A stretch of 14,841 nt of DNA. Source: an uncultured Lachnospiraceae bacterium. Lineage in GTDB: Bacteria > Bacillota > Clostridia > Lachnospirales > Lachnospiraceae. The translations under genes and the position numbers were made by a program. Where the stretch lies: the NCBI GenBank assembly GCA_910585075.1, contig CAJUED010000074.1, forward strand, positions 1-14,841. Direction: 5' to 3'. Positions 1-6,278 of this stretch are shown here, in pieces. How positions within the stretch are numbered: position 1 is the stretch's first letter; each line of letters begins with the position of its first letter. Below the pieces are notes generated by a model that was given only the letters and a program-made list of their open reading frames with translations, had not been told where the DNA came from and searched no databases.

Positions 1-66
1 TTTCAGCGATTTTCAATCAAAAAAAGTGAAAAAAGTTTGTGACAATAACTTGACATACGCGGGGGT

Positions 67-82
67 ATGGGGCGATTTGTGT
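67..82 (+). repeat. 16-bp dispersed repeat, copy 1
   Basis: ATGGGGCGATTTGTGT is identical to 8336-8351 and differs at one base from 1514-1529. Similarity to the 8336 copy continues downstream, including a shared AGTCTGCC eight bases later. This copy lies upstream of the ATPase gene, while copy 2 lies just after its stop codon. Confidence 0.6.
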
Positions 83-143
83 GGAGGGGAGTCTGCCGAT
101 GTAGGATCTGGGTATCCTTTTTCTATATGTTTACTACATAAAA

Positions 144-234
144 TTGTGTCAACACACATAAAATAGTAATTGTTGTTGAAGTGAAAATCATTTAGTGATA
201 CGATAATATTACTTGAAAATGTGTTGATACACAA
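144..234. promoter_or_regulatory. Pair of TGTGT/ACACA palindromes flanking the ATPase promoter
   Basis: TTGTGTCAACACA at 144-156 and TGTGTTGATACACAA at 220-234 are each palindromic (TGTGT-N2-ACACA and TGTGT-N4-ACACA). They are also near reverse complements of each other, differing by a 2-base insertion. The second lies between the putative -10 and the ribosome site, where a bound repressor would block transcription. An operator role is inferred from this geometry only; no cognate regulator is visible next to it. Confidence 0.35.
176..204 (+). promoter_or_regulatory. Candidate promoter of the DUF4143 ATPase gene
   Basis: TTGAAG at 176-181 and TACGAT at 199-204 are separated by 17 bases, a reasonable sigma-A-type match about 48 bases before the ATG. 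The tract 1-251 otherwise holds no gene I can support. Its left part carries a 16-bp repeat copy (67-82), and two TGTGT/ACACA palindromes sit either side of the promoter (144-156 and 220-234). This is judged by eye, and AT-rich DNA gives many weak matches. Confidence 0.35.
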
Positions 235-251
235 AAATAAGGAGCGGAAGC

Positions 252-1505
252 ATGGAGATTAAAAGAGATTTTTATCTTGAACAATTAAAAATAAGAAAAG
301 ATAACGGAATGATCAAAATTATTACGGGAATCAGAAGATGCGGAAAATCTTTCCTGTTATTTGTGCTATATAAGAAGTATTTATTGGAAAGTGGCGTGGA
401 TAGTAGCCACATCATTGAGATAGCATTAGATGGAATTGAAAATGAGGAGTTGAGAGATCCAAAAAGATGTTATCAGTATATCAAGAATGTAATGAAGGAC
501 GAAAGAAAATATTATTTGCTTTTGGATGAAGTGCAGTTTATGCCCAGATTTGAAGAAGTACTGAACAGTCTGCTTCGCATAAGTAATATTGATGTATATG
601 TAACCGGAAGCAATTCTAAATTTTTATCCAGCGATATTATAACTGAATTTAGGGGCAGAGGTGATGAAATTAGAATTTATCCTTTGTCCTTTGCTGAATT
701 TTACGCAGTTTTTGACAGGGATTATGATGATGCGTGGAATGAGTATATGATATATGGCGGACTTCCCCAGGTGGTACAATTTTCAGTGGAACGTCAAAAG
801 GCAGAGTATCTGAAAAATATTTTTGCAAATGTTTATCTCAAGGATGTAGTTGAGCGAAATAAGATTCAGAATGTGGATGAGATTGGAACTTTAGTGGATA
901 TACTGGCTTCTGCCATAGGAGCGCCTACAAATCCGACGAAAATATCGCATACATTCAAATCAGAATGTGGCATCAATTATAGTAACAAAACCATTTCCAA
1001 TCATATTGATTATTTAGCACAAAGTTTTCTGATCTCTAAAGCCAGTCGATACGATATTAAAGGCAGAAAATATGTGGGTGCAAATCTAAAGTATTACTTT
1101 ACGGATGTAGGACTTAGAAATGCCAGATTGAACTTTAGACAACAGGAGCCTACTCATATTATGGAGAACATTGTTTATAATGAGTTACTTGTACGAGGTT
1201 ATAATGTGGATGTTGGTATTGTAGAGGTGTATGCAAAGAATAGCGAAGGAAAAACCATTCGTAAGCAGTTGGAGGTTGACTTTGTAGTAAATCAGAGCAG
1301 TCAGAGATATTACATTCAGGTAGCTTATGATATGTCTTCTGAGGAAAAGCAGATTCAGGAGCTTAATTCACTTCGAAATATTCCGGATTCATTCAAGAAG
1401 ATTGTTATCGTGAATGGTACAAAGAAACCGTGGAGAAATGATGAGGGATTTGTGATCATGGGGATGAAATATTTCCTTCTCAATGCAGACAGTTTGGAGT
1501 TTTAG
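252..1505 (+). CDS. AAA family ATPase with C-terminal DUF4143 domain
   Basis: A 417-aa protein of the COG1373-type ATP-binding family (AAA_14 plus DUF4143). Walker A GIRRCGKS is at residues 26-33 and Walker B LLLDEVQ at 89-95. A sensor-like VTGSNSKFL segment follows near 117. The C-terminal part carries the PD-(D/E)xK-like signature LEVDFVV (340-346) followed by YIQVAYD (354-360), typical of DUF4143. The ATG is preceded by AAGGAGCGG at a normal distance. These proteins are widespread as single genes in gut anaerobes and their cellular role is not established. The gene is visibly AT-rich: bases 841-900 are 22/60 G+C against 33/60 for 7381-7440. It is bracketed by 16-bp repeats, which suggests separate acquisition. 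Family assignment is firm; function is open. Confidence 0.9.
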   Translation: MEIKRDFYLEQLKIRKDNGMIKIITGIRRCGKSFLLFVLYKKYLLESGVDSSHIIEIALDGIENEELRDPKRCYQYIKNVMKDERKYYLLLDEVQFMPRFEEVLNSLLRISNIDVYVTGSNSKFLSSDIITEFRGRGDEIRIYPLSFAEFYAVFDRDYDDAWNEYMIYGGLPQVVQFSVERQKAEYLKNIFANVYLKDVVERNKIQNVDEIGTLVDILASAIGAPTNPTKISHTFKSECGINYSNKTISNHIDYLAQSFLISKASRYDIKGRKYVGANLKYYFTDVGLRNARLNFRQQEPTHIMENIVYNELLVRGYNVDVGIVEVYAKNSEGKTIRKQLEVDFVVNQSSQRYYIQVAYDMSSEEKQIQELNSLRNIPDSFKKIVIVNGTKKPWRNDEGFVIMGMKYFLLNADSLEF

Positions 1506-1506
1506 T

Positions 1507-1683
1507 ATGGTAAATGGGGCGACTTGTGTACAGTGCCGGTTAAGAACTGAATTTTGGGCATCGGATGAGAACGTAGTGAAGAACTTGGGGTATAGTTTCT
1601 CTCTTAAAAAGCAGGATTCAAAGAATGGTATCAGCTGTATTTGCAAAGGAAACGATCTGTTGGTATATCATCAAGCAATTTGA
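1507..1683 (+). CDS. Possible small protein downstream of the ATPase gene
   Basis: A 58-codon ORF begins with an ATG one base after the ATPase stop. TTGGAG at about 1494-1499 is correctly placed as a ribosome site. The product would contain a CVQC pair near its start and two further cysteines, but I recognise no family. The ORF contains copy 2 of the 16-bp repeat. The DNA after it is decayed, so this may be a chance ORF or the remains of a larger gene. Confidence 0.25.
   Translation: MVNGATCVQCRLRTEFWASDENVVKNLGYSFSLKKQDSKNGISCICKGNDLLVYHQAI
1514..1529 (+). repeat. 16-bp dispersed repeat, copy 2
   Basis: ATGGGGCGACTTGTGT matches the copies at 67-82 and 8336-8351 with a single C/T difference. 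It begins 9 bases after the stop codon of the DUF4143 ATPase gene, so copies 1 and 2 bracket that gene in direct orientation. Confidence 0.55.
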
Positions 1684-1860
1684 AGAATTAAGGGTAACAG
1701 AGCCTTTGAAAAGAATGTGAATTGTATTCCCAATGGTTCAGGAAAAAGTACTATTACTGAATTGTTAAAGCCGCCAATGGATTATATTAATGCTGATGAA
1801 ATTAAGAAAAATTTAAAATGTTCTGATTTGGAGGCTGCACAATTAGCGGAAAGACAATAG
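1684..1860 (+). pseudogene. Remnant of a zeta-toxin-like P-loop kinase
   Basis: The frame opening after a stop at 1681-1683 reads PNGSGKST (Walker A), then YINADEIKKNL and CSDLEAAQLAERQ before a TAG at 1858-1860. A P-loop followed by an INADEI block and an EAAQLAE helix is the N-terminal arrangement of zeta-toxin-family UDP-sugar kinases, which are normally roughly 200 aa or more. Here fewer than 60 codons survive. There is no start codon or ribosome site, and the continuation after 1860 is interrupted by repeated stops. No epsilon-type antitoxin is recognisable nearby. I read it as a dead fragment; product identity comes from motif recall, not a search. Confidence 0.65.
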
Positions 1861-1899
1861 CATTTTTTGTAAGGAAAAAGTGTGATTATCTGATTTTAA

Positions 1900-2077
1900 A
1901 AATTTGTTAGTCCTTATTTGACAACAGTATATGGGGAGAAAGTGAAGGCGTATCTGAGGAGAGGAGCGAAGCCGATTCGGGGAGAGACGGAGTATCCGAA
2001 TGTGAGAGTGGGGCGTATGGTAATATACTACCAAGCCGTTTGGTGTTGTAAAACGTGTCCTTAAAAAGGGGAGATAA
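1900..2077 (+). pseudogene. Unidentified degenerate ORF remnant
   Basis: The frame from 1900 is open to a TAA at 2062-2064 and has a strikingly protein-like stretch (KAYLRRGAKPIRGETEYP, then VRVGRMVIYY). Shifting frame near 2030-2040 continues into TKPFGVVKRVLKKGR with a stop at 2075-2077, which looks like a natural C-terminus. There is no start codon with a ribosome site. I do not recognise the family. The rest of the 1861-2165 tract shows nothing else I can support. Confidence 0.3.
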
Positions 2078-2166
2078 CTTAATATTTGAAGTTTAGGTAG
2101 GACTAAATCAGCTTTTGCATCAGACAAGCGCCATATCTGCATAATGAATTAAATGCTGATTGAAAA

Positions 2167-2230
2167 AATAAATATATTGACATTGTGTCAGAATGGAGTT
2201 ACAATAAATATATTGACACTGCGTCAGGAT
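2167..2230 (+). promoter_or_regulatory. Two tandem palindromic operators, probably for the TetR regulator
   Basis: A 28-bp unit occurs at 2167-2194 and 2203-2230, exactly 36 bases apart, with 3 mismatches. Each unit contains AATAAATATATTGACA followed by a palindrome. The first palindrome is TGACA-TTG-TGTCA (2178-2190) and the second is TGAC-N5-GTCA (2214-2226). Such short inverted repeats over a -35 box and a start site are typical TetR-family operators. Autoregulation by the gene at 2468 is inferred from proximity. Confidence 0.6.
2177..2205 (+). promoter_or_regulatory. Consensus promoter of the TetR/oxidoreductase region
   Basis: TTGACA at 2177-2182, a 17-base spacer and TACAAT at 2200-2205 form a near-perfect sigma-A promoter, predicting a transcript start around 2212. 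The -35 box lies inside the first operator palindrome and the second operator covers the predicted start. A second TTGACA at 2213-2218 has only a weak -10 (TAAATA at 2237-2242). Confidence 0.75.
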
Positions 2231-2257
2231 ATAAAATAAATAAAGGAGCGGAAGAAA

Positions 2258-2452
2258 ATGAAGAATCAAACAGGGCAGAAAGCTTTCCATCAATGTGGTG
2301 GACGAGGGAATCCTGTCGGAAGCGGATTATGCAGGAGGCGTAAGCGGGTCAAAAACTGATAAGTGGGATCTGTTTGAGTTTACGACTTATGAATACTTAA
2401 AGATCGGGGACGTGCTTGGAAAGTGCTTGTCATTTAAAGAAAATACGGAGAG
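2258..2452 (+). pseudogene. Probable flavin reductase-like remnant
   Basis: A good ribosome site (AAAGGAGCGG) precedes an ATG at 2258, but that frame ends after about 34 codons. An overlapping frame from about 2260 reads RKLSINVVDEGILSEADYAG, then GVSGSKTDK and later TYEYLKIGDVLGK. The block 'sxNvvdE..eADYaG.vSG.ktDK' resembles FMN-binding split-barrel flavin reductases, and EYLKIGDVLG resembles their C-terminal end. The fragment is far shorter than the usual 170-200 aa and the middle seems deleted. Family assignment is by memory of motif style and is tentative. It is the first item after the operators, so an intact form may have been the original target gene. Confidence 0.4.
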
Positions 2453-2467
2453 ATGGGGAGAAAGGTT

Positions 2468-3097
2468 ATGCCAAAAGGATCAATTGAACTTACAAATGCC
2501 AGGAGAGAAGAAATTATTGCTGCCTGTAAGTCATTGTATAAAACAAAGGGTTTTAAAGAGATCACAATCAAAGATATAGCAGAGGAAACATCTTTTACCC
2601 GCACATCTATCTATAATTATTTTGAGACTAAGGAAGAAATCTTCCTTGCCATTCTTCAGGAGGAGTATGAGCTATGGGTGAAGGAACTGGATGGATTGGC
2701 TGCAGGGCATGAAACAATGAGCAGGGAGGAACTTGCAAAGTTCCTGGCAGAATCAGTAGATAAAAGGTTACTGTTACTCAAGATTATGAGTATGAACCAC
2801 TATGACATGGAGGCTAACAGCAGGATGGAGAGGCTGGTGGAATTCAAGAGAGCATATGGAGCATCCATCAAGGCAGTAAACTGGTTGGTGAAAAAATACT
2901 GCCCGGAAATGACGGAGAGTGAGAGACAGGACTTCCTCTATACTTTTTTCCCATTCATATACGGTATCTATCCATATACAGTAGTGACAGACAAGCAGAG
3001 GGAAGCAATGGAGCAGGCAGATGTAGGATTTGTATATCTTTCCGTTTATGAGATGACATACACTTGTGTGAAGAAGCTGCTGGGAGTAAAGGAATAA
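2468..3097 (+). CDS. TetR/AcrR family transcriptional regulator
   Basis: A 209-aa protein with an N-terminal TetR helix-turn-helix: ITIKDIAEETSFTRTSIYNY at residues 32-51, followed by FETKEEIF. The remainder is helical, as expected for a ligand-binding and dimerisation domain, and the length is normal for the family. I prefer ATG 2468 because GGGGAG at 2455-2460 is well spaced before it; the upstream in-frame ATG at 2453 would place its ribosome site too close. It probably represses the promoter at 2177-2205 through the two TGAC/GTCA palindromes and so controls its own expression. Divergent or downstream targets would be the oxidoreductase genes that follow. The ligand is unknown. Confidence 0.88.
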   Translation: MPKGSIELTNARREEIIAACKSLYKTKGFKEITIKDIAEETSFTRTSIYNYFETKEEIFLAILQEEYELWVKELDGLAAGHETMSREELAKFLAESVDKRLLLLKIMSMNHYDMEANSRMERLVEFKRAYGASIKAVNWLVKKYCPEMTESERQDFLYTFFPFIYGIYPYTVVTDKQREAMEQADVGFVYLSVYEMTYTCVKKLLGVKE

Positions 3098-3138
3098 GTG
3101 TGAGACTCAGATTATGTCTGGAAGGATGAAGACATGGG

Positions 3139-3347
3139 ATGCCGCTTCCGATATCGCACATCCATAATGGCGATGATACAAAGTCCCGTGATTCAACCCG
3201 CCGGCCTAATTTGGAAACAGCCGATATATGTCGGGAATATCCGGATAAATTTGCGTTTGTGGCTGTCCTTCACTCTCGGATGTGGAAGGTGCAGTAAAAG
3301 AGGCTGCATATGTAATGGAAGAACTTGACAGGAGACTTTTTGCGTAA
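3139..3347 (+). pseudogene. Amidohydrolase-family remnant, frameshifted
   Basis: From 3139 the frame reads MPLPISHIHNGDD, then ADICREYPDKFAFVAVL, stopping at 3295-3297. The next frame continues with LSDVEGAVKEAAYVMEELD and stops at 3345-3347. Joined at about 3268-3272 these give the 'cr.yPdkF.f.avLPLpDveg...E..y..dEL' block of ACMSD-like amidohydrolases (amidohydrolase_2). One missing C in CTTCACTC would explain the shift. The usual protein is about 300 aa, so both ends are gone. It occupies the whole gap between the TetR gene and the aldo/keto reductase. Confidence 0.6.
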
Positions 3348-3380
3348 AAATTTATGAATGTTACAGGAAAGGAGAAGGAA

Positions 3381-4417
3381 ATGAAATATACAAAATTAGG
3401 AAAATCAGATCTGACTGTGTCCCGTATCTGTATGGGATGCATGGGTTTCGGCGCTGCAGGGGAAGGGCAGCATTCGTGGACTTTGGATGAGGAACATTCA
3501 CGGGAGATCATTAAGAGGGGCATTGAGCTTGGCATAAATTTTTATGATACAGCGATTGCTTATCAGAGCGGTACCAGCGAGCAGTATGTGGGGCGGGCAT
3601 TGAAAGATTTTGCAAAACGTGATGAAATGGTGGTTGCCACAAAGTTTCTGCCCAGGACACAGGAGGAAATAGAGGCAGGCGTGTCAGGACAGCAGCATAT
3701 TGAAAAAATGATCAATAAAACCTCCGGAACTTGGGAATGGACTATGTTGACCTTTATATCTACCATATGTGGGATTATCAGACACCAATTTATGATATTC
3801 TGGAAGGTCTGTCTAACGTGGTAAAGGCGGGGAAGGTACGCTATGTTGGTATTTCCAACTGCTATGCATGGCAGCTTGCGAAAGCAAATGCCCTTGCTAA
3901 GAAAGAGGGGTTTCCGCAGTTCGTATCTATCCAGGGACATTATAACCTGATCTTCCGGGAAGAAGAACGGGAGATGGCGCCTTTTTGTTATGAGGAGAAT
4001 ATTGCCCTCACACCATACAGTGCGCTGGCAAGCGGCAGGCTTTCACGTAAACCGGGAGAGGACAGCAAAAGGCTTCAACAGGACAGCTATGCAAAATTTA
4101 AATATGATGCAACAAAGGAACAGGATGCGGCTGTCATTTGCCGTGTACAGGAAATTGCGGAGAAAAGAGATGTCACTATGACAGAGGTTTCTCTTGCGTG
4201 GCTGCTTACAAAAGTGACATCTCCTGTGGTGGGGGCAACGAAATTCCATCATATTGAGGGAGCGGCAAAGGCGGTAGAACTGGAACTGACAGAGGATGAG
4301 ATTCATTATCTGGAGGAGCCGTATGTGCCTCATGCATTGGCAGGAGTCATGGCACAGAACAGGCCTGAGAGTGCAAAGGAAAAACATGTATGGTCTACCG
4401 GAAACCAGAAAATCTGA
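3381..4417 (+). pseudogene. Aldo/keto reductase split by a one-base frameshift
   Basis: An NAD(P)H-dependent oxidoreductase of the aldo/keto reductase superfamily (TIM barrel). ATG 3381 follows AGGAAAGGAGAAGG. The first frame covers about 113 residues, with the GMGCMGFG-like start and catalytic D56 (FYDTA), Y61 and K88 (VVATK). At about 3717-3722 the frame changes. The second frame carries NLGMDYVDLYIYH, whose His (codon 3764-3766) is the fourth catalytic residue, then VGISN and the cofactor-binding C-terminal part. Restoring one base in AAAACCTCC (as in AAAAGCCTCC) gives a normal 345-aa enzyme with the full tetrad. It is either a recent pseudogene or a sequencing indel. The substrate is unknown. 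Confidence 0.85.
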
Positions 4418-4453
4418 CAGAAAAAGAATGTGAAATTTAGGAAGATGACAGTT

Positions 4454-5215
4454 ATGAAAAAGATAGTGATGGCGCTGCTTATGGCAGCTATGGTAATATC
4501 CCTGGCAGCATGCGGCGGAAATGCCGGACAGGGTGGAAATACTGCAACAGACACTTTGGATAGGGAACAAAGCCCTGTACCTACAGAAAAATCGGAATCA
4601 GCATCCGTTCAGTCGGAAACAGGCGGCGCACCTGAATCTTCGGAGGACGGAGCCTTGACAGACATGGACAATACAGATGCAGCCGGCAGTCAGGATGTTC
4701 CGGATGCAGAAGAGGGTAAAGTGCTGGTAGCATATTTTTCAGCAACGGGGACGACCAAAGGAGTTGCCGAGATCATAGCGGAAAATTTGGGGGCTGACAT
4801 GTATGAAATCGTGCCTCAGGAACCTTATACGGACGCAGACTTGGACTGGCATGATGACAAGAGCCGCAGTACCATTGAAATGAATGATAGATCATGCCGG
4901 CCTGAGATTAACGGTGCTGTGGAGGATATGGAACACTATGATATCGTGCTCATAGGTTATCCGATCTGGTGGGGTGAGGCACCGAGGATTGTGAGTACAT
5001 TTATGGAAAGCTATTCTTTTGAAGGCAAGACAGTGATCCCTTTCTGCACTTCATCCAGCAGCGGGATTGGTTCCAGCGGAAAGAACCTGGAGGAACTGAC
5101 AGATGGCGCACAGTGGTTGGAAGGCATGAGGTTTGACGGCGGAGCTTCCGAAGCGGATGTTCAGGGTTGGATGGAAGGGCTGGATTTAACGGGCTTTCAG
5201 CCCGGTCTTGACTAG
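4454..5215 (+). CDS. Flavodoxin-domain lipoprotein
   Basis: A 253-aa protein beginning with a lipoprotein signal peptide, MKKIVMALLMAAMVISLAAC, with the lipobox Cys at residue 20. A Ser/Glu/Asp-rich linker follows (about 21-88), then a flavodoxin-like domain. The FMN phosphate loop VAYFSATGTT is at 92-101. YDIVLIGYPIWWGEAP and VIPFCTSSSSGIG supply the other flavin-contact loops. The domain matches the Flavodoxin_4 style found beside aldo/keto reductases in clostridia. It would be anchored on the outer face of the membrane, carrying electrons there; the partner is unknown. ATG 4454 is chosen because AGGAAG at 4439-4444 is 9 bases upstream and the signal peptide starts there. GTG 4430 and ATG 4445 are alternatives. 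Confidence 0.85.
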   Translation: MKKIVMALLMAAMVISLAACGGNAGQGGNTATDTLDREQSPVPTEKSESASVQSETGGAPESSEDGALTDMDNTDAAGSQDVPDAEEGKVLVAYFSATGTTKGVAEIIAENLGADMYEIVPQEPYTDADLDWHDDKSRSTIEMNDRSCRPEINGAVEDMEHYDIVLIGYPIWWGEAPRIVSTFMESYSFEGKTVIPFCTSSSSGIGSSGKNLEELTDGAQWLEGMRFDGGASEADVQGWMEGLDLTGFQPGLD

Positions 5216-5231
5216 TCTCCCGACGCAAAAT

Positions 5232-5244
5232 TTGGGTCACCCAA
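5232..5244. promoter_or_regulatory. 13-bp perfect palindrome between flavodoxin and aldo/keto reductase genes
   Basis: TTGGGT-C-ACCCAA is a perfect inverted repeat with a single central base. It lies 17 bases after the flavodoxin stop and just before the purine-rich ribosome site of the truncated aldo/keto reductase. It could be a small operator or chance. No regulator for it is visible. Confidence 0.25.
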
Positions 5245-5309
5245 GCAAAAGAAAGGGGAGGTAAAGGCTACACAGCCTTGGAACCCTTGATTTTACTGGA
5301 TATGGCAAG

Positions 5310-6233
5310 GTGCCTGAACGGGAATACAGTATTAACGCAATACGGAAAGCAGCATATTTTGGATGTACGTTTTTTGACACTGCGGAGAGCTATGGGCAGG
5401 AGCTGTTTTATCCCGGACACAATGAGGAGCTTGTGGGTGAGGCGCTTAAGCCATTGAGAAAAAATGTTGTAGTTGCAGCAAAGCTGCATCTGAGATCCGA
5501 TGAGACAGTGCAGGGAAAGGATTTGTATGAAGTGATCTGTCAGCATTTAAACGCTTCTATGGAAAAGCTGCAGACGGATTATGTAGATATTTATTACTTA
5601 CATCGAATCAATGAGATGATCCCGATAGAAGACGTTGCAGATATTATGGGCAGGCTGATTAAAGAAGGATATATCAGGGGATGGGGGCTGTCTCAGGTTG
5701 CGGTCCGGACACTTGATAAGGCCAACAGGGTTACGCCGGTTTCTGCTGTGCAGAATATTTATTCCATAGTGGAGAGGGATTGTGAAAAAGAAATCTTTCC
5801 GTATTGTATAGAAAATAATATCGGCGTAGTTCCTTTTTCCCCCATTGCCAGTGGTTTCCTTTCAGGAAAAGTAACAACGGAAACGGCATTTGAAGGGGAT
5901 GATGTGAGAAAGTTTGTGCCCCAGCTTTCAAAAGAGAATATCGCGGCGAACCAGCCTATCCTTGAAATCCTTGAAAAGTATGCCGTGCAAAAAAATGCAA
6001 GCAAAGCGCAGATTTCTCTTGCATGGATGCTCCACAAATATCCGAATGCTGTTCCGATTCCCGGTTCAAAAAATCAAGAGAGAATTCTTGAAAATCTTGG
6101 CTCATGGAATGTAGAGCTGAGCGATGCGGAATTTGAAGCGCTGGAAGCCGCACTGAACGACTGTGTGGTATATGGACACAGAGGCTATGTAGAGACGGAG
6201 CAGAAAGGATTTGGACATAATTGGAAAAAGTGA
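5310..6233 (+). CDS. Aldo/keto reductase lacking its N-terminal segment, probable pseudogene
   Basis: The 307-codon frame contains the aldo/keto reductase catalytic tetrad: D23 (FFDTA), Y28 (ESYG), K58 (VAAKLH) and H98 (YYLHR). It also has the late PFSPIASGFLSGK and VPIPGSKN cofactor motifs and a normal C-terminus. The family's first strand (LGT...GLGCMG) is missing. The same frame is open upstream from 5265 and reads SLGT directly joined to DFTGYGKVPEREYS, as if roughly 15 or more codons were deleted. A strong ribosome site AAAGGGGAGG (5250-5259) has no ATG behind it. The only in-frame start is GTG 5310, with poor ribosome binding. Translation and activity are therefore doubtful. It is a different paralogue from the frameshifted copy upstream. 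Confidence 0.75.
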   Translation: MPEREYSINAIRKAAYFGCTFFDTAESYGQELFYPGHNEELVGEALKPLRKNVVVAAKLHLRSDETVQGKDLYEVICQHLNASMEKLQTDYVDIYYLHRINEMIPIEDVADIMGRLIKEGYIRGWGLSQVAVRTLDKANRVTPVSAVQNIYSIVERDCEKEIFPYCIENNIGVVPFSPIASGFLSGKVTTETAFEGDDVRKFVPQLSKENIAANQPILEILEKYAVQKNASKAQISLAWMLHKYPNAVPIPGSKNQERILENLGSWNVELSDAEFEALEAALNDCVVYGHRGYVETEQKGFGHNWKK

Positions 6234-6278
6234 TGCAAAAGCAGAATTGATGACAATAACGAAAGGGAGGTTGTATAA

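Noticed and set aside
13..234. Minus-strand 73-codon ORF in the left intergenic region
   Set aside because: It covers the promoter-like, palindromic tract, has low-complexity AT-driven composition and no recognisable motif or ribosome site.
3717..3722. Programmed ribosomal frameshift in the aldo/keto reductase
   Set aside because: No classic slippery heptamer with a stimulatory structure is evident, the family is not known for it, and neighbouring genes carry similar lesions, so an indel is simpler.
4330..4554. Minus-strand Cys/Phe-rich ORFs over the reductase and flavodoxin genes
   Set aside because: They are antisense shadows of well-supported + strand genes, with no start context.
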